A stretch of DNA of 64,000 bases, from NCBI GenBank assembly GCA_000381625.1, contig KB906767.1:4517357-4581356 (forward strand). Direction: 5' to 3'. The stretch's first letter is position 1. Every line of letters starts with the position of its first letter. The translations under genes and the position numbers were made by a program. The notes below the pieces were generated by a model. That model worked only from the letters and a program-made list of their open reading frames with translations, did not search any database and was not told the origin of the DNA. This document shows, piece after piece, positions 1-8,975 of this stretch. The stretch is from Bryobacterales bacterium KBS 96. Its GTDB lineage: Bacteria > Acidobacteriota > Terriglobia > Bryobacterales > Bryobacteraceae.

Positions 1-1
1 G

Positions 2-2467
2 ACGGCGCGGCATCCGGATTTCCGCTTTAGCCTGGACGGCTCCTGGCCCCTGGACCAATTTATGAAGACGCGCACGGCCGCTCAGCAGCAGCGCGCGATT
101 GCAGCAATAAGAGATCAACAACTATTTGTTCCTGCAGATTATGCAAATCTGCTCACTGGTTTCCCGGCGGCGGAAACGCTGATTCGTTCGCTTTACGCCA
201 GCGCAAATTTCAGCCGCAAACACGGAACACCCTTCAACTACGCCACCATCACGGACGTTCCCTCCTACTCGTGGTCCTACGCTTCGGTGCTTGCATCGGC
301 GGGAATCCAGGCATTGCTCGGAGGCAGCAACAACTATCGTGCGCCGGTGCTATTACAAGGGAGGCTTAACGAAGATTCGCCCATTTGGTGGGTCGGCCCC
401 GACGGCAAAAAAGTGCTGCTATGGTACTCGCGCATTTATCAGCAGATGCAGATGCTGTTCGGCCTGCCGCCGTCGCTGAAGGCCGGGCACAGCACACTGC
501 CGCTGTTTCTGCAGCAGTACGAGCATCCGGGCTACCACGCGAAAGCGGTTATCTTATATGGCACACAAGTAGAAAATAGCGATCTGTTTCCAGAACAGGC
601 CGGGTTAGCGGAGCAGTGGAACCATAGGTACGCCTATCCGCGCATCCAATACTCCGGCTTCTACGATGCCATTGAAAACATTGCAAAACAATTCGGCGGC
701 GATATTCCCACAATGCGCGGCGATGGTGGCCCCTATTGGGAGGACGGCATCGCCGCCGACGCCTATTATCTCGCCATGGAACGCCAGAACGAAGATCGTG
801 CGCCGTCGGCGGAAAAGCTGGCCACGCTGAGCTCCCTGGTCAATCCTCTGCTGGCCGTCGACAAGGCCGGCTTGGACCGTATGTGGACGAATATGCTGCT
901 GATGGACGAGCACACATGGGACTCCTCCGACAGTGTTTCCAATCCAACCAGTATGGAGGCTGTGAAGCAGTTAGCGATCAAGGATCAATATGCCGTGGAG
1001 GCCCAAGCGATGGCTGACTCCATAGCACGTAACAGCATGGCGAGCCTGGCGAATTCGATCTCCGCAGGCCCCGGCAATCTGGTGGTGTTCAATACCTTGA
1101 ATTGGAAACGTAGCGGGCCGGTGTCCATCGACTTAAAAGATGAGGATGAGATCGTAGACCGGACGACAGGCAAAACGGCGCCAGTGGAAATTCTCGACAG
1201 CGGCGGTTTGCGTCACATCCGTTTCGTGGCGCAAGATGTGCCGGCGTCCGGTTATAAGGTATATGCGTTGCGGGCCGCGAAGAAAACACCGGCGCCGCCG
1301 GAAACGGAATACACGACCACGATCGAAAGCCCGTATTACCGCGTTACGCTTGACCCGGCCTCCGGCGCGGTACGCAGCATCTACGATAAGGAACTGCAGC
1401 GCGAGCTCGTGGACCAGCAGAGCTCTTACCGGTTCGGGCAATATCTTTATGTAACGGGGGGCGATAAGGCTCCCAACACCGTGTTGCAATACAGCCGCGT
1501 CTATCCGGCGCCGCATCTTCAGATCCATTCCGCACATGGCGGCAGCCTGGTATCGGTTACCCGCACACCCTCCGGATGGGTGGCGCGAATGAAAAGCCAG
1601 GACATGAACACTCCCGGCATAGCGACCGGGATCCGGCTCTTCGATCATGAAAAGAAGATCGAATTTGTGGAAGACGTAAACAAGAATCGGATCTCCAGTA
1701 AGGAGGCTGTCTACTTCGCCTTTCCGTTTGCCATGAAGCAGCCGGAGTTCCACTATGAGATTCAGAATGGAGTCGTCAATCCCGCCAAAGACATGTATCC
1801 CGGCGCAGGCCATGAGTGGTTCTCTGCCCAGCACTGGGTCTCGGTTGAACAGGCGGGGGTATCCGGAACGGTAATGCCTCTCGACGCGTCGCTCGTCACG
1901 CTGGGGGACGTTTTCCGCGGCGCATGGCCGGAGCAATTCGGAAAGCGTCCAGCGGCAATTTTTTCTTATGTAATGAACAACTACTGGGACACCAACTACG
2001 CCGCCAGCCAGGGAGGGCATTTTCGTTTCCGGTATGTCGTCACCAGCGCGCCGTCGACGGACGCCGCTGCATTAAGCCGAATGGGCTGGGAGGAGGCGAC
2101 GCCGCTGGAGGCGGACGAGGTGACGACGCAGGACAAGGCGTTGGACCAGTCGCGACCGCTTAAGGGAACGCAGGACAGCTTCCTCGCTGTTCAGGACCGG
2201 GACTTGCTGCTCGAAACTTGGAAGCCCGCTGAGGACGGCAACGGTACGATCCTCCGCTTCCTCGATCTCGGCGGTGAAACCCGGCCTGTCGCCGTGCATA
2301 CGAAACTCCTCAATTTAGAACATGCTTGGCAGACGAATGCCGTTGAGAGAGGCGCGAAGCCGTTATCGCTGCTTGGGCCGCACGGCTTCCAGTTCACCAT
2401 TCATCCGCACGAAATTGTAACCGTGCGGCTTATCGGAAAAGACGTGTTGGAAGCGCCTGCGCTGTAA
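2..2467 (+). CDS. GH38-like alpha-mannosidase, 5' end outside window
   Basis: Exported-type glycoside hydrolase related to GH38 alpha-mannosidases. The reading frame is open to the window edge: codons from base 2 encode residues that align with the internal part of the paralogue at 4104-7505 (both carry HPDFRFS.DGSW), so the ATG at 62 is internal and the gene starts upstream. The candidate catalytic Asp is in ITDVPSYS (visible residue about 85), matching the GH38 nucleophile position. The candidate zinc-ligand His is in DEHTW (about 304). The shared GDGGPYWEDG block follows the Asp. The C-terminal two thirds is the mannosidase beta-sandwich region, which is well conserved between the two copies. 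The N-terminal HxHxD zinc motif lies outside the window. It converges on the MFS transporter gene. Family assignment is inferred from motif order and the paralogue; the exact linkage cleaved is unknown. Confidence 0.85.
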   Translation, partial: TARHPDFRFSLDGSWPLDQFMKTRTAAQQQRAIAAIRDQQLFVPADYANLLTGFPAAETLIRSLYASANFSRKHGTPFNYATITDVPSYSWSYASVLASAGIQALLGGSNNYRAPVLLQGRLNEDSPIWWVGPDGKKVLLWYSRIYQQMQMLFGLPPSLKAGHSTLPLFLQQYEHPGYHAKAVILYGTQVENSDLFPEQAGLAEQWNHRYAYPRIQYSGFYDAIENIAKQFGGDIPTMRGDGGPYWEDGIAADAYYLAMERQNEDRAPSAEKLATLSSLVNPLLAVDKAGLDRMWTNMLLMDEHTWDSSDSVSNPTSMEAVKQLAIKDQYAVEAQAMADSIARNSMASLANSISAGPGNLVVFNTLNWKRSGPVSIDLKDEDEIVDRTTGKTAPVEILDSGGLRHIRFVAQDVPASGYKVYALRAAKKTPAPPETEYTTTIESPYYRVTLDPASGAVRSIYDKELQRELVDQQSSYRFGQYLYVTGGDKAPNTVLQYSRVYPAPHLQIHSAHGGSLVSVTRTPSGWVARMKSQDMNTPGIATGIRLFDHEKKIEFVEDVNKNRISSKEAVYFAFPFAMKQPEFHYEIQNGVVNPAKDMYPGAGHEWFSAQHWVSVEQAGVSGTVMPLDASLVTLGDVFRGAWPEQFGKRPAAIFSYVMNNYWDTNYAASQGGHFRFRYVVTSAPSTDAAALSRMGWEEATPLEADEVTTQDKALDQSRPLKGTQDSFLAVQDRDLLLETWKPAEDGNGTILRFLDLGGETRPVAVHTKLLNLEHAWQTNAVERGAKPLSLLGPHGFQFTIHPHEIVTVRLIGKDVLEAPAL

Positions 2468-2501
2468 AGACTATCGCGAAAGTAGATCTGCTGGACTGTG
2501 G

Positions 2502-2521
2502 CGGGTCGTTGTGACGATCCG
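2502..2521. terminator. Hairpin between convergent genes
   Basis: CGGGTCGT and ACGATCCG pair (one G-T wobble) around a TGTG loop, midway between two convergent stop codons. No T-run follows on either strand, so it may be only a weak or Rho-assisted bidirectional terminator. Confidence 0.4.
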
Positions 2522-2560
2522 AGTGAGAAACGATTCGAAGCCTGGATTTATCAATTTCTT

Positions 2561-3937
2561 CTATGCTGGCAGACGGCGTTTGGTTCGCAATTCCTTTGAC
2601 CAGATATGGCTAATCTCTTCGAGGGAATAGCCTTTCGTTTCGGGAACGAACAATAACACGAAGACGAAATTGACCGCCGCCAGTGCGGCGAAAAAAAAGA
2701 AAGTTCCGTAACTCCCCCAATGCGTCTGCATTAGCGGAAAAAACTGGTTTGCCAGATAGGCGAAAATCCACAAGGCCATGGTCGCTATGGACATTGCGGC
2801 GCCACGAACTTTCGTGGGGAATATTTCAGAGATGATGACCCAGCAGACAGCTCCATTACCTACGGCATGCCCCGCCACAAACACCATGACTCCGGCCAGC
2901 ACGCCAAGGTGTAATCCGCTGGTGAGATAGAGCACGGCAATTGTTGATAGCGCGATTGTCTGCGTTGCCGTGCCGAAAAGAATGAGCGTCCTGCGGCCGG
3001 ACTTGTCGACTAGCCAGATGGCGAGCACAGTGAAAAGAACATTTACGGCGCCGACTAGAACGGACTGAAAGAACGAATCCGCCACGTTCTGACCCGCAGT
3101 TTTGAAAACTTCCGGGAGAAATGAGAGGATTGCCGTGATGCCGCTTGTTTGCGACAGCGCCGCCAGTAGAAAACCAATGAGCAGCGCCATGCGAAAACGC
3201 CCGGTGAACAACTCTCCAATTCCGCCTTGTTCCTCCACGAGTGAGGCCCGTATAGAAGCTACTTGATCCTTAGCGGCTTCTTCTCCACTAACGGCCGCCA
3301 GCACACGCTCCGCTTCGTTTTCCCGGCCGGCTTTCATTAGCCAGCGTGGGCTTTCCTTTGAGAGTGCAATCATCACCCCAAAGAAAAGGGCGGGAATTGC
3401 GGCTACAAGAAACATAAATCGCCAGCCGTATTGTGCGTTCCAGGCCGCATCGCCAGCTCTTTCAATCAGCATGTTCACGGAAACAGCGGCAAGAATGCCG
3501 ATTACAATGCCTAACTGATAGAAAACCACTAGGCGTCCGCGAATATAAGCAGGCGCGATCTCTGCAATATACATAGGCGCGATGACCGAGGCGGCGCCTA
3601 TGCCGACGCCGCCCACAATGCGCCACGTCACGTATTGCGTGAAGCTTCCGGCTAGCCATACGCCCAGAGAGGACATGGCGAAACACCCGGCACAACAATA
3701 AAGAGCTTTTCGCAATCCGAATGTGTCGGCAACCCGGCCAGCCGTAGCTGCTCCGAATAGGCAGCCAACGAGAGCGCAACCTGCCGCCCAGCCGATGCCC
3801 GCCGAACCAAGCCCGTAGTGCGCCGCCAGATACGCGATCGCACCGCTGATAACGATGTTGTCGTAGCCAAACAAGAAACCGCCCAGGCAGGACACCAGAG
3901 TCGAAATCATCAGGACGCTGCGGGATATGCCGTTCAT
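2561..3937 (-). CDS. MFS sugar-porter family transporter
   Basis: Twelve-helix inner-membrane permease of the sugar porter family, about 458 aa, probably importing a hexose or oligosaccharide product by proton symport. Family signatures are visible: the N-terminal GGFLFGYD, the loop 2-3 motif GRVADTFGLRK, ESPRWL before the central loop, and PETKG at the end of helix 12. The frame could start 15 codons earlier at 3982. The ATG at 3937 is preferred because GGAAGGA lies just upstream and the protein then begins about ten residues before helix 1, as is usual in the family. It is divergent from the mannosidase gene at 4104 across a 166-bp gap and convergent with the first mannosidase, which suggests uptake of mannose or a manno-oligosaccharide. 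The substrate is inferred from context only. Confidence 0.88.
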   Translation of the reverse strand: MNGISRSVLMISTLVSCLGGFLFGYDNIVISGAIAYLAAHYGLGSAGIGWAAGCALVGCLFGAATAGRVADTFGLRKALYCCAGCFAMSSLGVWLAGSFTQYVTWRIVGGVGIGAASVIAPMYIAEIAPAYIRGRLVVFYQLGIVIGILAAVSVNMLIERAGDAAWNAQYGWRFMFLVAAIPALFFGVMIALSKESPRWLMKAGRENEAERVLAAVSGEEAAKDQVASIRASLVEEQGGIGELFTGRFRMALLIGFLLAALSQTSGITAILSFLPEVFKTAGQNVADSFFQSVLVGAVNVLFTVLAIWLVDKSGRRTLILFGTATQTIALSTIAVLYLTSGLHLGVLAGVMVFVAGHAVGNGAVCWVIISEIFPTKVRGAAMSIATMALWIFAYLANQFFPLMQTHWGSYGTFFFFAALAAVNFVFVLLFVPETKGYSLEEISHIWSKELRTKRRLPA

Positions 3938-4103
3938 TGGTCCTTCCGGATTAACTGTTGACAGGAGGTAACCTTCACTCATAGACTTTATCTTGACCGT
4001 AAACTAAGGTGTGCCGCCATTGTAGCGGGTGTGGAGACAGAGGCAAGCGCCGTCAATTTCCTCGCTGTCCGGCAGGCGGATCTACCAAGGAGACTTCTGG
4101 CCG

Positions 4104-7100
4104 ATGACTAGGCTCAACAATCTGTCATTATTGGTGGCGTTCGTGCCATTGATTTGTGCGCAGGCACAGACCCGGAGTGTCTGGCAGGTCGGCAAGTTCG
4201 ATCAATCGCCGGAAGGATTTGCCCCGCGCACGATCGAATCTGTCAGGTTTGAGATTGGTAAGAGCGACCCGGAAAAAGATTGGCCACGGAGCCAAGGGCT
4301 CGATCGCCCGTCGACGATCGTGTTCCCGCTAGATTCAATAGAGGGCGTGTATTCGCTGAAGATCGCCACATTGATCGACCGCCCTCGCGTGCCGGCTTTG
4401 AAGATTTCCGTGAATGGGCACGATGGCGTTTTTTTTCTTCACCCGCAGCTCAGCTATGCACGCGGCGATTTCTCGTTCGCGTTCGATCCGCACGAATCGC
4501 AGAGCACTTTGAAGATTGATCTTCCAACGTCTTTCTTGAAACGCGGGGAGAACACGATCGTGGTTGCTTGTGTCGATCTACCGGAATCGTCCGGCGATCA
4601 GGCAGTGTCCGGCATCAGCTATGACGCGTTAAGCCTGGAGCAGGATACGTCCAGAAAGTTCGATTCGAAGAGTGTGACAGCCGAGGCTGAGGCGACGATT
4701 TTTTACCGCCAAGTTCAAACCGGTCTTGCTGAAGTGGTCGACGCGTTTCTGCGCTTTAATCAGCCGCTCAAGGCCGGAACGGCGGAGTTGGCAATCAATG
4801 GCAAACGTTACACGGCGAACCTGAGCACGGCCGGCGATTATGGCGAGCAACGTGTTTCGTTCGAAGTGCCGGAGTGGACTGGAAAGGTCGACGCCAAGCT
4901 GTCGGTGCGCGCCGGGGAAAGACGGAGTTTCGACGTAACACTTACGCCTCAACGAAAATGGACCATCTTTGTTGTTCCACACACACACCTTGATGTCGGC
5001 TATACGGATTACCAGGGCAAGGTGGCGGAAGTGCAGCCCAGAGTATTAAATCAGGCTGCCGAACTGATCAAGGAACATCCGGACTTCCGCTTTTCGATGG
5101 ACGGGTCCTGGAATTTGCAGCAACTGCTCGACACGCGTTCGAAGGCGAAGCAAGAGGAGATCCTGAACTTGATTCGCGACGGCAAGATGGCGATGCCGGC
5201 GCAATATTGCAATCTGCTTACCGGGTATGCCTCACTCGAGACGCTTTATCGATCGCTGTATAAATCGAAGGAACTGTCGCAACGCTATGGTCTTCCGTTT
5301 GAATATGCAAACATCACTGACGTTCCAACCTACTCGGGGAGCTACCCTTCGATACTGGCCAGCAGCGGCGTGAAGTATTGGGTGGCTGCGGCGAACAATG
5401 ATCGCGCGCCGATCTTCAATTTCGATCACTGGAACGAAAAGTCGCCGTTCTGGTGGGAAGGCTCGGACGGCAAGAAGGTTTTGTTCTGGTATTCCCGCCA
5501 CTACATGCAAGTGCAGACATTGTTTGGCCTGCCGCCGGTGCAAGACGCTATTCGCGAATCGCTACCCATTTTTTTGCAGGCGTACTCGAAACCGGATTAC
5601 AAGCCGGATGCTGCGCTAATCTATGGGACGCAGGTCGAGAATACGGACCTGTTTCCGGCAACTGCGACGTTTGCCGATGAGTGGAACAAAAACTACGCAT
5701 ATCCCAAGCTGCGCTATGCAACTTTTCCCGATTTCTTTCACTACGTTGAAGAGCATTACGGTAAAGACCTGCCGGTATACAAAGGTGACGGCGGCGGCTA
5801 TTGGGAGGACGGAATCGGAAGCGATGCTTACTTTGCGGCCGAAGATCGCCGGAACCAGAACCGCGCGCTCTCCGCGGAGGTGCTCTCCACTCTTACGCAT
5901 TCCCTCTCTCCGGATCTGAACCCGCCGTCTGGTTTGTTCGACGATATTTGGCGGAACATCGTCCTCTTTTCGGAACATACGTGGGCGTCGTATAACTCGG
6001 TCTCACAGCCAAGCCATGAAGAAACTGTCCGGCAACTGAGAGTGAAGGACGATCGTGCGGATCGTGCGGCTTTGGAGATAGACGATGTCATGGACCGGTC
6101 GTTGAGTCAATTGGCGGACCAGATTCACGTTCCCGCAAACACACTTGTCGTCTTCAATTCTTTGAACTGGAAGCGCGATGCCGTTGTTGAAACAGATCTG
6201 TTCGAGCATCCAGCGCTAGTGGATCTTTCGACAAACCAAAGTGTTCCGCTTCAGGTGCTCTACGAAAAGGAGGGATTCCTTCACGTGCGGTTCCTCGCGA
6301 AGGATCTGCCGGCAGTCGGCTACAAGTGCTTCAGTATCGTGTACGGAAAGTCGGGCCGGCCGGAGGCTCAAAGTTCGAATGAGCGCACTGTTGAAAATTC
6401 TTTCTATCGCGTCAAGATAGACGAATCCACGGGTGCGTTGGCGAGCGTATATGACAAGCAGTTGCAACGAGAGTTGGTGGACGAAAAGAGCCCTTATAAA
6501 TTCGGCCAATATTTGTATGTCACAGGCGGCGATGGCGACACGCAGATGATTAACCCGTTTCCGTCTCTGCCGCCGGGGAAATTGACGATTCACCCCTCAT
6601 CGAGTGGCAAGTTCTTGGGTGTAGAGCAGTTGCCCTGGGGCACGTCCATTCGCATGAGCAGCTCGGATATCAATACGCCAAAAATCGAAACAGAAATCTT
6701 GCTTTTCAACAATCGAAAAAAGATCGAGTTCCGGTATCGAATACATAAGGACTATACGACTGCTAAAGAGGGCGTTTATTTCGCATTCCCGGTCGCGCTC
6801 TCGACTCCCGGGTTTACCTACTCGAATCAGCAAGGCTGGATCGATCCCGCCCGCGACATCATGAAAGGCGGGAGCCTGGAATGGTTCAACGTACAAGGAT
6901 GGATGGCGGCGCACGACTCTGACGTAGCGGTGGGAGTGGTTCCGCTTGACGCTTCTCTCGCAAGCTTCGGCGACATAAACCGAGGCCGATGGCCTGGCGC
7001 GTTTCAGCCAAAAACCAGCACGATGTTTTCTTACGCGATGAATAATTACTGGCACACCAATTACCGCGCCGGCCAAGGTGGAGATTTCGAATTTCGATAC

Positions 7101-7505
7101 GCGGTAACCAGCAGCGCCAAGCTGGATGGCGGCGCCCTAACCCAACTAGCGCTCGAAGAAATGCGCCCCGCTGAACTGAACTATGTCGTGAGCCAAGACA
7201 AGGCGGGCAATCCGCCTAGGCCCTTACCGCCAACTGGCGAAGGATTTCTTCAACCTACTGGAAAAGGAGTGGCCCTGGTGACCTGGAAAGAAGCTGAAAA
7301 CGGTAACGGAACAATTCTAAGGCTCGCGGAGATTGAGGGAAAGCCGACCGATACTGTGTTGCATTTCAACCATTTCAGTATCGACTCGGCTCACCTTGAT
7401 ACGGGTGTTGAGGACGACAAGCTCGACTTGCCAGTTGAGAATAACAGTATCCGCCTTTCATTCAAACCTTTTGAGGTAGTGACAGTGCGGATCGCGAAGA
7501 AATGA
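4104..7505 (+). CDS. Secreted GH38-like alpha-mannosidase
   Basis: Full-length paralogue of the gene at the left edge, 1133 aa. The start is the ATG at 4104: AAGGAG lies 11 bases upstream and the protein then opens with a signal peptide (MTRLNNLSLLVAF, cleavage near AQA). The frame also extends back to 4029. Residues about 25-285 are a beta-rich extension. The GH38 catalytic core starts at PHTHLDVGYTD, with His295 and Asp297 in the place of the zinc-binding HxD of GH38. Asp406 in NITDVPTYS fits the nucleophile, and His625 in EHTW is a candidate fourth zinc ligand. The beta-sandwich C-terminal half follows. It probably trims mannosyl residues in the periplasm or outside the cell. The ligand assignments come from motif order and are not structurally verified. 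Confidence 0.87.
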   Translation: MTRLNNLSLLVAFVPLICAQAQTRSVWQVGKFDQSPEGFAPRTIESVRFEIGKSDPEKDWPRSQGLDRPSTIVFPLDSIEGVYSLKIATLIDRPRVPALKISVNGHDGVFFLHPQLSYARGDFSFAFDPHESQSTLKIDLPTSFLKRGENTIVVACVDLPESSGDQAVSGISYDALSLEQDTSRKFDSKSVTAEAEATIFYRQVQTGLAEVVDAFLRFNQPLKAGTAELAINGKRYTANLSTAGDYGEQRVSFEVPEWTGKVDAKLSVRAGERRSFDVTLTPQRKWTIFVVPHTHLDVGYTDYQGKVAEVQPRVLNQAAELIKEHPDFRFSMDGSWNLQQLLDTRSKAKQEEILNLIRDGKMAMPAQYCNLLTGYASLETLYRSLYKSKELSQRYGLPFEYANITDVPTYSGSYPSILASSGVKYWVAAANNDRAPIFNFDHWNEKSPFWWEGSDGKKVLFWYSRHYMQVQTLFGLPPVQDAIRESLPIFLQAYSKPDYKPDAALIYGTQVENTDLFPATATFADEWNKNYAYPKLRYATFPDFFHYVEEHYGKDLPVYKGDGGGYWEDGIGSDAYFAAEDRRNQNRALSAEVLSTLTHSLSPDLNPPSGLFDDIWRNIVLFSEHTWASYNSVSQPSHEETVRQLRVKDDRADRAALEIDDVMDRSLSQLADQIHVPANTLVVFNSLNWKRDAVVETDLFEHPALVDLSTNQSVPLQVLYEKEGFLHVRFLAKDLPAVGYKCFSIVYGKSGRPEAQSSNERTVENSFYRVKIDESTGALASVYDKQLQRELVDEKSPYKFGQYLYVTGGDGDTQMINPFPSLPPGKLTIHPSSSGKFLGVEQLPWGTSIRMSSSDINTPKIETEILLFNNRKKIEFRYRIHKDYTTAKEGVYFAFPVALSTPGFTYSNQQGWIDPARDIMKGGSLEWFNVQGWMAAHDSDVAVGVVPLDASLASFGDINRGRWPGAFQPKTSTMFSYAMNNYWHTNYRAGQGGDFEFRYAVTSSAKLDGGALTQLALEEMRPAELNYVVSQDKAGNPPRPLPPTGEGFLQPTGKGVALVTWKEAENGNGTILRLAEIEGKPTDTVLHFNHFSIDSAHLDTGVEDDKLDLPVENNSIRLSFKPFEVVTVRIAKK

Positions 7506-7512
7506 GAGATCA

Positions 7513-7617
7513 CTATTGACTCCCGCATAATATAGAGACAACACTTGAGCCGGGAAAGCCTCCGAAGACACGGTGCCTCTGGGGTGGATCGACGCTATAT
7601 TATGCGGGCCTCAATAG
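7513..7617. repeat. 105-bp element with 23-bp near-perfect inverted ends
   Basis: The arms 7513-7535 and 7595-7617 are inverted copies matching at 21 of 23 positions (outer CTATTGA/TCAATAG, inner CCCGCATAATATAG). They enclose 59 bases. The element sits between convergent genes, and the right arm includes the stop codon of the ROK gene. It may be a long-stem bidirectional terminator or a small non-autonomous (MITE-like) element. No flanking target duplication is obvious. Confidence 0.6.
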
Positions 7618-8810
7618 GCGTTTCGTAGCTTTTTAGTTCGAAGGATGGTTCGTAGCGCGAGGGGGACGCCGCCGAATACGCTCGGACTTTCGACGCTGGC
7701 GCGCCGGAGTTGCGGTAAGGACATGCCTTCAATAAGATAGCCGCTCTTGAGCTCTTTTTTGAGCACCGGCTCAATCAACGGCCATGCCTCTGTAATTGCT
7801 CCACCAATGACAATCACCTCGGGAGCGAGGCCATGCGCTAAGCCTCGCAATCCTCTTCCGATGAGGGTTCCGGTCTTTAGGATGTGTTGCGTGGCATTCT
7901 TGTCGCCGTTGAGCGCGAGTGAGATAAGGTCATGAACGGAGCGAACTTCCAAGGACCTGCCGGGTTGGTCTTGATGAAATCGTTTCAGGGTAGCATCGTC
8001 GGACGCGAGCGCCTCCCAGCATCCGATGTTGCCGCAAGAACACGGCGGCCCTTCAGGGTCGAGGGGAATATGACCAAATCCGCCGGAGCCAACGCGTGTG
8101 CCAATGTGTAAATCGCCATTCAGAATAAAGCCGGTGCCAATGCCCTCGACAATCAGCACGAACAGCAAACTGTGAGCGCTCGAGACGTCCAATGGACCGT
8201 ACCAGAGCTCCGATAAAGCCGCGACGTTCGCGTCGTTCTCCACGAAAACTGGCAGCTTCAGCTCTTTTTCAAGCAACCGGCGAACCGGCACATTGTCCCA
8301 CTGCAAATTCGGCGAAAAGACTACCGTGCCATCCGCGCGATCGAGCAGTCCGGGCACGCTGACACCTACAGCCCAGAATCTGGCTTTCGCGTAATGGCAT
8401 TTCAAGTGGTTAGCAATCTCTTTCGAAAGATGTGTCAAGAAACGTTCCGCGTCACCTTCGGTACGAACAGTGTGTTGACTAAGCACTCTCCCGTTGAAGT
8501 CACTGACCATGTATATGGATTGATGGACTCCGATGCCGATGGCAACGGCATACGCCTTTTCGGCGTTCACCTGGAGATAAACTGCCCGGCGACCGCCGCT
8601 CGAAGGGGCCTCTTCCGCTTCGTAGACAAAGCCAGCCTTCATTAGTCGATTTACGACTACGGAAACGGTTCCGGGGCGAAGACCGGTTTCCTTCACGAGA
8701 TCCGTCCGTGACACGGGCTGGCGGTCTCGAATGAGATGCAGGAAGTGGGTTTCATTCGTGTCCCGCACATCTTCGACACCCAATATTCGCAATGTATTCG
8801 CCTTTGTCAA
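7611..8810 (-). CDS. ROK-family transcriptional repressor (NagC/XylR type)
   Basis: Sugar-responsive DNA-binding regulator, about 399 aa. A winged helix-turn-helix occupies roughly residues 18-75 (SRTDLVKETGLRPGTVSVVV). The ROK domain follows, with FVENDANVAAL and the zinc-binding CSCGNIGCWE cluster. The ExGH sugar motif reads GFGH, lacking the acidic residue of the kinases, which fits a sensor rather than an enzyme. The TTG at 8810 is preferred because AAAGGA lies six bases upstream. The frame can extend to a TTG at 8873 without a ribosome site. It is divergent from the TonB receptor at 8976, whose promoter lies in the gap, and probably controls that receptor and perhaps the mannosidases. 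The inducer is unknown. Confidence 0.87.
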   Translation of the reverse strand: MTKANTLRILGVEDVRDTNETHFLHLIRDRQPVSRTDLVKETGLRPGTVSVVVNRLMKAGFVYEAEEAPSSGGRRAVYLQVNAEKAYAVAIGIGVHQSIYMVSDFNGRVLSQHTVRTEGDAERFLTHLSKEIANHLKCHYAKARFWAVGVSVPGLLDRADGTVVFSPNLQWDNVPVRRLLEKELKLPVFVENDANVAALSELWYGPLDVSSAHSLLFVLIVEGIGTGFILNGDLHIGTRVGSGGFGHIPLDPEGPPCSCGNIGCWEALASDDATLKRFHQDQPGRSLEVRSVHDLISLALNGDKNATQHILKTGTLIGRGLRGLAHGLAPEVIVIGGAITEAWPLIEPVLKKELKSGYLIEGMSLPQLRRASVESPSVFGGVPLALRTILRTKKLRNAY

Positions 8811-8882
8811 CCGGTGTCCTTTCTTTGCGCGAGTTCGTAGTGTACCGCCAAGCGGCACTTTTATTTTGGTCAAAACAAAGTG

Positions 8883-8911
8883 TTGACCTCGATGTTGTTA
8901 CGCTCTATACT
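8883..8911 (+). promoter_or_regulatory. Sigma-70 promoter of the TonB receptor gene
   Basis: TTGACC, then 17 bases, then TATACT. An inverted pair CTATAC (8905-8910) / GTATAG (8930-8935) straddles the -10 and early transcribed region and could be the operator of the divergent ROK regulator; that role is inferred. Confidence 0.7.
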
Positions 8912-8975
8912 TGACGCTTCGGCGGCGGTGTATAGCGCTGTATTCTGGAAATTTAGTTGTTCATAGGGGTTGACA

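Noticed and set aside
62-64. ATG at 62 as the start of the first mannosidase
   Set aside because: The frame is open to the window edge and the upstream codons align with the paralogue, so this Met is internal.
1133-2020. Long minus-strand open frame (295 codons) inside the first mannosidase
   Set aside because: It is antisense to a clearly coding gene, has Arg/Cys-rich composition typical of shadow frames and no family resemblance.
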